From Aliidiomarina iranensis (lineage in GTDB: Bacteria; Pseudomonadota; Gammaproteobacteria; Enterobacterales; Alteromonadaceae), in the NCBI RefSeq assembly GCF_003987135.1, contig NZ_PIPJ01000004.1:62001-126000 (forward strand): a stretch of DNA of 64,000 nt. The letters are read 5' to 3'. Shown here one piece after another: positions 55,127 to 61,821 of this stretch. The notes beneath the pieces were generated by a model. It was not told the origin of the DNA. It did not search any database and saw only the letters and a list, made by a program, of their open reading frames with translations. Numbering within the stretch: the first letter of the stretch is position 1; the number at the start of each line of letters is the position of its first letter. The position numbers were made by a program, and so were the translations under genes.

Positions 55127-55678
55127 TTACTCGCTGTAAGGTAAAGAAGAGTGATGCAGCACAATGCGCAGTGTACCTTGCTCGTCTTTCTTAAACGCCC
55201 AGGTTTTATCCACCGTAGTGGTATCACCGGCTGAATCGGTAAGTATCACATGCCCCATGGTTAAGGCTAAATCACCGTTAATGTAAACCGCGGCGTTTTC
55301 AAAATCATAGGTTTCCCAAGGTTTTAAAGCAAAGCCGCCATCGCCATAGTAATCGTTTCCACCCACAAAATACGATAATGCACCTTCTTGGGTTACGCGG
55401 AAGGTTTTTTCACCTGAGGCCAGCGTAGGTTTAAACAATACCGGGCCATGGCTATAACCGTATGCTTGATCCAATACTTGATTCGCCAAGGCAGAGGCAC
55501 TTTCGTGGCCATTTGCGGCATAATCTTTGCTAATTTGTATCAATGCTGCGCCCCAAGCTTTTTGCGCCGCCTCAACTTCACTTTCGGTGATGTTGTTGTT
55601 CTGCACCGGCGTTGCGGCAATCGCTGCGGAACTGAGTGCCGCCATAAAACCCATCGATATCAATGTTGCTCGCTTCAT
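55127..55678 (-). CDS. Exported SnoaL/NTF2-like protein
   Basis: 183 residues. Signal peptide ending SSAAIAAT. The mature part 'AAQKAWGAALIQISKDYAANGHESASALANQVLDQAYGYSHGPVLFKPTLASGEKTFR' and 'ALTMGHVILTDSAGDTTTVDKTWAFKKDEQGTLRIVLHHSSLPY' fits a family often mislabelled 'phosphoribosyl-AMP cyclohydrolase' in databases. It has a cone-like NTF2 fold pattern and none of the HisI metal motifs. Function unknown; periplasmic. Confidence 0.8.
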   Translation of the reverse strand: MKRATLISMGFMAALSSAAIAATPVQNNNITESEVEAAQKAWGAALIQISKDYAANGHESASALANQVLDQAYGYSHGPVLFKPTLASGEKTFRVTQEGALSYFVGGNDYYGDGGFALKPWETYDFENAAVYINGDLALTMGHVILTDSAGDTTTVDKTWAFKKDEQGTLRIVLHHSSLPYSE

Positions 55679-55789
55679 CTCATTGCTCCTTAAAAGCTTT
55701 GTTACTTGATAAGGGCTATAGCATATCGGTAGGGGAGAAAAGCAACGTGCGAGTTACATTAAAATAAAATGAACAGCGCATTAAGTTTT

Positions 55790-55837
55790 TTAGGTATTAG
55801 GTTGTTAAGGTATTAGGTTTTTAAGGTATTAAGCTCC
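55790..55837. repeat. Degenerate 15-16 bp tandem repeat in an intergenic region
   Basis: TTAGGTATTAGGTTG (55790-55804), TTAAGGTATTAGGTTT (55805-55820), TTAAGGTATTAAGCTCC (55821-55837). Unlike the other arrays this one lies between divergent genes. The rest of 55679-55944 shows no feature I can support. Confidence 0.8.
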
Positions 55838-55944
55838 GTTCAGCAGAAAATGTGATTCGAAAAAGCACAAAGCTTGCACAATCGCTGATTAGGCCATAAA
55901 GTTTGCAAAACGCCCAACAAATAAAAAGAGAATGCGGCGCGCGC

Positions 55945-57072
55945 ATGGATATTATTACCATTATTATTCTAACGGGGATTACCAATCTCACGTTTGCCTT
56001 GTATAGCTGGCAGCAGGTACGTAACCCTGAATCGCATCTGGCCTGTAAAGATTGGGCGCAAGCACACGGTGTTAAGGCGGTTTCATTCTTTATTTATGCC
56101 ATCGCCCTATATACGTTTTCCGATGATTTACGCTGGTTTGCCAATATTCTCATTCTCCTCGGCTGCTGGGCCGAAGCTCGCGCATACAACAAACTTGCCG
56201 ATGCCGGCATAAAGCTATTTCACCTTGTGCTTGGTTTCATGCTTGCGAGTGCTATTTTCTCTTATATGCACTTCAACAGCGCACCCGGCCCCAACAACAC
56301 CATGATTGTTACCGCCTCATACTTAATTGCGGTATCTTTTCTGGTGAATGTTTTCGCGCTTTACAAACTCACACGGCAGCATTCAGGAAGCGTGTTCCCA
56401 AAAGTATTGCTGATTGTAAATGTGTTTATCATGATGCTTTGCCTAATTCGCGGCACACTAGCGATTGAGAACCCCGATTACATCATTACCCAAGCGCTCT
56501 TTAGTAACCAACTGTTTATGTTTGCTACCTTTATCAGTGCTTTGGGGAATGGCATCGGCTTTATTGGCTTCTTAAAAGAACGTTCCGATGAAAAGCTGCA
56601 AATGCGCGCCAATGTTGATTATTTAACCGGCATTCACAATCGCCAACACTTTGAGTTGCTCACGAAAGAAAAGCTGGTTGCTCGCGAGCCATTCACACTC
56701 TATTTCATGGACATTGATAAGTTTAAATCAGTGAACGACCGTTTCGGCCATTCCACCGGTGATTTAGTTTTGCGTGAGTTTTCAAAAGCGCTATTACAGA
56801 TAGAAAACCGGTTTAATGGCGTTGCCGGCCGTTTAGGCGGCGAAGAGTTTGGCCTAGTGCTGCCGGAGCAAACGCCGATCAGCCACGAGCGAATACTTGC
56901 AGAACTGCGCAGCGAAATTGCCGCCCAAGGTGAGCAATACATCGGCGAACCCATGAGCTTCAGCTGCGGCGCATGCAGTTCCCGCGATGCCGGCACCGTT
57001 CACGACATCATGCGCAAAGCCGATGTATTGTTATATAAAGCAAAAGACGCACTTTATGCTGGTGAAATATAA
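55945..57072 (+). CDS. Membrane-bound diguanylate cyclase (no I-site)
   Basis: 375 residues from the ATG at 55945; a TTG at 55903 is an alternative and neither has a strong ribosome-binding site. Six to seven membrane helices (about 3-190) precede a GGDEF domain with 'LTGIHNRQHFE', 'MDIDKFKSVNDRFGHSTGD' and an active GGEEF motif. The position of the inhibitory RxxD reads RFNG, so product inhibition is probably absent, unlike the two other cyclases in the window. Confidence 0.9.
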   Translation: MDIITIIILTGITNLTFALYSWQQVRNPESHLACKDWAQAHGVKAVSFFIYAIALYTFSDDLRWFANILILLGCWAEARAYNKLADAGIKLFHLVLGFMLASAIFSYMHFNSAPGPNNTMIVTASYLIAVSFLVNVFALYKLTRQHSGSVFPKVLLIVNVFIMMLCLIRGTLAIENPDYIITQALFSNQLFMFATFISALGNGIGFIGFLKERSDEKLQMRANVDYLTGIHNRQHFELLTKEKLVAREPFTLYFMDIDKFKSVNDRFGHSTGDLVLREFSKALLQIENRFNGVAGRLGGEEFGLVLPEQTPISHERILAELRSEIAAQGEQYIGEPMSFSCGACSSRDAGTVHDIMRKADVLLYKAKDALYAGEI

Positions 57073-57094
57073 GCAGCTCCTCCGACGAGCGAGA

Positions 57095-57135
57095 TTCAGT
57101 GGGCGCCTCACCTATTCGGTGCGGCGCCCACTGAA
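57095..57135. terminator. Strong bidirectional hairpin terminator
   Basis: 13-bp perfect stem TTCAGTGGGCGCC (57095-57107) / GGCGCCCACTGAA (57123-57135) with an inner CACC/GGTG stem in the loop. On the plus strand TATTTTTTAT follows. Confidence 0.85.
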
Positions 57136-57139
57136 GAAG

Positions 57140-58876
57140 CTATTTTTTATCTTCAAAGTTACAGGCATCGGGAGCTGATTGTGGTTCTGGCCGGTGCGTA
57201 AGGTGCTTCGGCGCCACTAGCCACTCTTTCCCTTTCAGCATGCCTTCCCAATATAGCCACGGCAGTAGTTTTTCTTTTAAAAACCAAGCTAATCGTGAAG
57301 GGCGCTTACCATTTACTAGCCAACCGGGGAACGTAGGTTGCAATTTGCCACCGTAACCGAACTCCGCTAACACAATTTTGCCGCGCTCAACCGTTAACGG
57401 GCAAGAACCGTAGCCCTCGTAGAGCGCCATAGCCGGTGCGCCTCGTAGGCTAGCTAATACGTTTTCGGCCACCACAGGGGCTTGGCTGCGCACAGCGGCA
57501 GCAGTTTTTGCATTCGGTGCATTCGATACATCACCTACAGCGTAAATGTTACCGAAATGCTTATGTTGTAGCGTTTCTGGGCTTACATCTACCCAGCCAG
57601 CGGCATCGGCCAACGGGCTTTTAGCTATTACATCGGGCGCACATTGAGGCGGGCAAACGTGCAGCATATCAAACGATTTAGTGATTTCAGTTTCGTTTCC
57701 CTGCTCATCAATCGCTGAAAAAATCGCTTTCTTGTTGGGGCCATCAACTGATTTAAGCGTGTGCTTGAACTGCAATTGAATACCGTAATCATCCACATAT
57801 TCCATAAGTGCAGGAACATAATCCGCCACCCCAAAAAGGGCCGCACCCGAAGTACAAAACTCAACGTCCATCTGTGCCAAATGGCCACTTCGCTTCCATT
57901 CATCACAAGAGAGGTACATGGCCTTTTGCGGTGCACCTGCGCATTTAATAGGCATCGGTGGTTGAGTAAAAATAGCCTTGCCTTTGCGTAAAGATTGCAC
58001 CAGTTTCCAAGTGTAAGGGGCCAAATCAAAGCGATAATTAGAAGTAACACCATTTTGCCCAAGCGTTTCTCTGAGGCCCGGAATGGCATCCCAATCAAGC
58101 TTCAAGCCTGTGGCCACCACCAAACTTTGATAGGCAAGTTCATCGCCATTCTCTAAAACAATACGCTGATCTTTCGGGTTAAATTCGCTCACAGCGGTTT
58201 GATACCAGGCGATTTTGCTTGGCATCACATCTTTCATCGCCCGCTGCGTTTGTTCGCGTTTGAATACGCCACCACCTACCAAGGTCCAGCCGGGCTGATA
58301 ATAATGCGAACTCGCCGGCTCAACGATAGCGATGTCTAGATCAGGCTGGCGTTTCAGTAAGCTACTCGCTACCGATTGGCCACCCGCGCCACCTCCTACA
58401 ATCACCACCGTATGGCGTTTTGCTGAACGCGATGTTGTTGCTTCCGATTTACTCTCGGCAAAACGTTGCTGCATGCGTTCATGCTGCCCCGATAAATCAT
58501 AACCCACAGCTTTGGTGGCCTCGAGCAGCGCTTCCGGCGTGATATGCGCAGATTCAGCTAGCGCCCACAATGTACTCGAACGATTTCCAGTGCGGCAGTA
58601 AGCCAAAATCGGCCCGCGGTTACCCGCCATGAGTTCGGCAAATTCTGAAATATCCGTATCGCTTATCTGGCCGGGCGTAATCGGCAAATAATGAAAAGCT
58701 AAACCATTTTTTTCTGCTGCATGCCTGATTGCATCAGCATTCACCTGATCATCACTTTCGTTATCCGGGCGATTACAAAAAATAGTTTTAAAACCTTTCG
58801 ATGCCAAAACACCCACATCTTCAACCGTAATTTGTGGTGAAACACTAATCAGCGGAGTTAGTTGACGAATATCCAT
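57140..58876 (-). CDS. DUF442 (BLH) phosphatase-like domain fused to a sulfide:quinone reductase-like domain
   Basis: 578 residues from the ATG at 58876 (AAGG upstream). Residues about 1-110 are a beta-lactamase-hydrolase-like (DUF442/TIGR01244) domain with the C-x5-R phosphatase/sulfurtransferase loop (Cys94, Arg99 in CRTGNRSS). From about 150 a FAD/NAD-linked oxidoreductase follows: 'VVIVGGGAGGQSVASSL', 'ASSHYYQPGWTLVGGG', 'PIKCAGAPQKAMYL' and 'VCPPQC', matching SQR-like proteins with catalytic cysteines, and 'NIYAVGDVSNAPNAKTAAAV' near the second FAD motif. It probably oxidises sulfide and passes sulfur to a thiol. It stands alone here, without a persulfide dioxygenase or BigR regulator. 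Confidence 0.92.
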   Translation of the reverse strand: MDIRQLTPLISVSPQITVEDVGVLASKGFKTIFCNRPDNESDDQVNADAIRHAAEKNGLAFHYLPITPGQISDTDISEFAELMAGNRGPILAYCRTGNRSSTLWALAESAHITPEALLEATKAVGYDLSGQHERMQQRFAESKSEATTSRSAKRHTVVIVGGGAGGQSVASSLLKRQPDLDIAIVEPASSHYYQPGWTLVGGGVFKREQTQRAMKDVMPSKIAWYQTAVSEFNPKDQRIVLENGDELAYQSLVVATGLKLDWDAIPGLRETLGQNGVTSNYRFDLAPYTWKLVQSLRKGKAIFTQPPMPIKCAGAPQKAMYLSCDEWKRSGHLAQMDVEFCTSGAALFGVADYVPALMEYVDDYGIQLQFKHTLKSVDGPNKKAIFSAIDEQGNETEITKSFDMLHVCPPQCAPDVIAKSPLADAAGWVDVSPETLQHKHFGNIYAVGDVSNAPNAKTAAAVRSQAPVVAENVLASLRGAPAMALYEGYGSCPLTVERGKIVLAEFGYGGKLQPTFPGWLVNGKRPSRLAWFLKEKLLPWLYWEGMLKGKEWLVAPKHLTHRPEPQSAPDACNFEDKK

Positions 58877-59047
58877 TAGCAAAACCTTATATTTCGATTC
58901 ATTCTAAGCATATAACCACAATTCGGTATCTGTTGCAATTCCAACAGGAAAGAAATTTTGGGTGTTTGCTGCGCTTGAAGTATGATGATTTAGCAACCAG
59001 AATCGTGAACCGCAAAATTCATTTACTAGCGATTGCAAGGCGGGGAA

Positions 59048-59785
59048 GTGTTAAAACCCAAGATCATTGTTCCTCAGCGTTTTTTTCATGAGCAGCTCAT
59101 TGTGCCGGGTGAGGAATTTGGCGTGCTTTGCTGGAACACGCAAAAGCTCACGCAAACGTTGAAATTTCAGTTGGCGCTTTCACGCGTGCTGGAACAATTT
59201 CCGAGCTTGTTTTTGTTGCTGCAAGAAGCCAAATTCGCCTCAAATAATGATTGGTATCTACCCCAGTGGTCGTATGCCCTTGCGCCGAATATGCAAACCA
59301 ACCGTTCAACCTATGGCGTTATAACCGCCAGCCAATATGCATTTACCGAAGCGCAGCCACTTCTTTCACGCCATCGAGAAGGTATGTTCGCTACCCATAA
59401 AAGCTATATGCTCTCGTATCATCCACTTTCAGATGATAAATCGCTGTTAATTGTGAATGTTCACGCTATTAACTTTGTGCGCACCAACCATTTTTTACGC
59501 GAACTTGAGCTATTGAAAGCCGAACTTCTGCATCATGAAGGGCCGCTTATCGTTGCTGGTGATTTTAACGTATGGAACCGCCAGCGGCGTTTACACCTAC
59601 TTAAATTTTGCCGCAGTGTAGGCTTACGCCAAGCCAACATGTTTGATGCCCAGCACATCAAAACCTATCGCCAAAACCCTCTCGATTTCATTTTCTATCG
59701 CGATTTAGGATTGAAAGAGGCAACGGCCATCGACACCACAAGTGTATCCGACCACAACCCAATTTATGCGCGATTTGTGCTGTGA
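59048..59785 (+). CDS. Endonuclease/exonuclease/phosphatase-family protein
   Basis: 245 residues from a GTG at 59048 (AAGG 8 bases upstream). EEP fold: 'VLCWNTQKL' , 'LLLQEAK' (metal Glu), 'IVNVHAINFV', 'LIVAGDFNVWNR' and C-terminal 'VSDHNPIYARF'. Metal-dependent nuclease or phosphodiesterase; the substrate cannot be told. No signal peptide. Confidence 0.9.
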   Translation: MLKPKIIVPQRFFHEQLIVPGEEFGVLCWNTQKLTQTLKFQLALSRVLEQFPSLFLLLQEAKFASNNDWYLPQWSYALAPNMQTNRSTYGVITASQYAFTEAQPLLSRHREGMFATHKSYMLSYHPLSDDKSLLIVNVHAINFVRTNHFLRELELLKAELLHHEGPLIVAGDFNVWNRQRRLHLLKFCRSVGLRQANMFDAQHIKTYRQNPLDFIFYRDLGLKEATAIDTTSVSDHNPIYARFVL

Positions 59786-59873
59786 ATTATTAAACGGCTG
59801 TAACGATGTGAGGGCGCCACTTTGGCTCATCAGCTATAGTTAGGTTCTCTAAATGAACGATTAAGGAACAAAA

Positions 59874-60329
59874 ATGCAAAAGCTCTTACTACTGGTGCTA
59901 ATTAGCTTAAGTTTATCAATGCCTGCGTTGGCGCAATCTACAGCCGATTTCAAGCAGCTCGAACCAACGCTTAAACGCTTTTTAGAGGGCGCTAGCGCCA
60001 ACGATGCAGAAATACACGACGCCTTCTGGCACGCTGATCTCACTTACACCAGCTCGAGCGGCACCCGATTTGGTAAACAGCAACTGATGGAAGGTGTTTT
60101 TAGCGCCGGCCCCGCCGAACAGATTGAAGGTTTTTGGCAAAGTTATAGCGCCGAAAACTTCAGCTATAAAGCCTTTGGTGATTTGGTAGTGATTAATTTC
60201 GTTCTCGTATCAGAAACCGAAAGCAATGCCGGCTACGGCCGAGAAGAGTTCTACAACAGCGGCGTTATGCTATGGCAAGATAACCGCTGGCAGGCTATTA
60301 ATTGGCATGCCACGCGGCGGCAGGAGTAG
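59874..60329 (+). CDS. Exported NTF2-like (DUF4440-type) protein
   Basis: 151 residues, signal peptide ending PALAQ. Mature part 'PTLKRFLEGASANDAEIHDAFWHADLTYTSSSGTRFGKQQLM' and 'MLWQDNRWQAINWHATRR' fits the SnoaL/DUF4440 NTF2-like fold. Periplasmic; ligand or reaction unknown. Start ATG with AAGGAA upstream. Confidence 0.85.
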   Translation: MQKLLLLVLISLSLSMPALAQSTADFKQLEPTLKRFLEGASANDAEIHDAFWHADLTYTSSSGTRFGKQQLMEGVFSAGPAEQIEGFWQSYSAENFSYKAFGDLVVINFVLVSETESNAGYGREEFYNSGVMLWQDNRWQAINWHATRRQE

Positions 60330-60470
60330 CCTAGCGGCTACTTCGTGTTCTGTATAGTACAATCTCGTTGAGGGTTTCTGTGGCATTTCACTCAAACTAT
60401 TGATTCGTGCCATACAAAACCGTTATTGCTCTTTTGCTCACAATTAAGGGCTTAGCGTATACGGTTTCAT

Positions 60471-60689
60471 TTAGGCGTCGATTAAATCCACACTCGCTTC
60501 GCCGATGTCAATCCAATCGCTGCCCACCTCGATCGATACTGCATTTTCTAAGTGCCAAATATCTATCTGAATACTTGCGCCTGAGGGTTCACAGTCTTCG
60601 TTTATCTCGCCTTCTGTTTTTTCTCTCGCCAGCTTTAAATAACGTTTGGTGGTTTCCTCGCTCAATACAATATGTAGTCGCTGCGCCAT
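60471..60689 (-). CDS. Small protein of unknown function
   Basis: 72 residues, supported as a real gene by an excellent AAGGAGAAAG ribosome-binding site before its ATG and by an acidic, folded-looking sequence starting 'AQRLHIVLSEETTKRYLKLAREKTEGE' (RHH-like first strand and helix) and ending in a beta-rich half. Not recognised. It is divergent from the SEC-C pseudogene, so it could be a small regulator or antitoxin-like protein (speculative). Confidence 0.65.
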   Translation of the reverse strand: MAQRLHIVLSEETTKRYLKLAREKTEGEINEDCEPSGASIQIDIWHLENAVSIEVGSDWIDIGEASVDLIDA

Positions 60690-60819
60690 TGGCTTTCTCC
60701 TTGGTGTTTTCTAATTGCACTCCATTCTACGCAACGCCACGACAAGATGTGTCGCGGTTCTCAACCTAAGTGTTCATTTGTTAGAATATCAACCTAAAAT
60801 TAATGATGGAAAAACGTTT

Positions 60820-61821
60820 ATGGCTCAGCTCGGTAGGAACGACCCATGCTCTTGTGGCAGCGGCAAAAAATTCAAAAAGTGCTGCATGAACAGCGTTGGC
60901 AAACAAACCAACGAAATTCGTGATGCGCTCGAGCAAACGCTTGCGATGAATCCGAATTTGTCCATCGATGAGATAAATTTAGTGGCCGAGCGCATGATGC
61001 ATGACCGAAATAATAAGCCCATCGACGACTTCTGTGGCATTTCACCCAACCTAATGCAGAACTAGCTTTATATGCCGTTCGATGCGCTGGAGGGGATAAA
61101 AATAAATACCCCCACAGACTTCAGCGCCAGCCCCGTAATGCGGTACTTGGAACTGATCATTAGCGCGGCCATGGAAAACGATGGCAAATTTAAAGCGACA
61201 TCGAAAGGGAATTTACCCACCTTTATTGTGAAAAAAGCCACCGAGCTTTGGGCCGAATTGCCTACCTCCGATTACCCCACGCATATCAGTATCAGTGAAT
61301 TCGCGGGTGCAAACGAAGACAAGTTCAACGCCCTGCACTACACTCGAATTATCGCAGAGTTAGCAGGCATTATTTACCGCCGTGGAGGCTACTTCCATGT
61401 GAAAAAAGACGCGCAAAAGCAGTTCTTAAAACATGGGATAGGCGCCTTTTTTGTGCCCATGCTGGAAGTTACAGTGAATCGCTACAACTGAGCGTACTTC
61501 GATAGCTACGGTGAACACATAAACATACGCCTATTTTGGGTGTTCATGCTTTGGCGCATCCAAAAGCACCGCTCACTCAACCAGTTAGGCAAAGAAACCG
61601 CCACCGCGTTTCCAGATATTTTGGCTCAAATTCCGCAATCACAATACACCACGGTTGAACGCACATTCTGCCATATCATCGAAACTCGCTTTATCGAGCG
61701 CTTCTTGCAGTATTGGGGCTTCTTGAAAGCCTCCCCTGGGCGATATAGCCCAGAAGGAGAAACATCTTACAGTGTGGAACTGCAACACATGTTGGCACAC
61801 ACCTTCGTGTTTGAGGTTTAG
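60820..61821 (+). pseudogene. SEC-C motif protein gene interrupted by two in-frame stop codons
   Basis: One reading frame from the ATG at 60820 to the stop at 61819-61821 (334 codons including the final stop) is open except for TAG at 61063-61065 and TGA at 61489-61491. The N-terminus has the zinc-binding SEC-C motif ([16 protein letters not shown]). The three segments join naturally: '...[11 protein letters not shown]' stop 'LYMPFDALEG...' and '...VTVNRYN' stop 'AYFDSYGEHINIRLF...'. Both stops are one substitution from sense codons (TTG Leu, TGG Trp) that would fit. The coding character is otherwise preserved, so decay is recent. The end overlaps the convergent helicase gene by 3 bases. Confidence 0.85.

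Noticed and set aside
60820-61821. Stop-codon recoding (read-through or selenocysteine) in the SEC-C gene
   Set aside because: Two different stops (TAG and TGA), no selenocysteine hairpin recognised after the TGA, and the fit to TTG/TGG ancestors make a pseudogene simpler.
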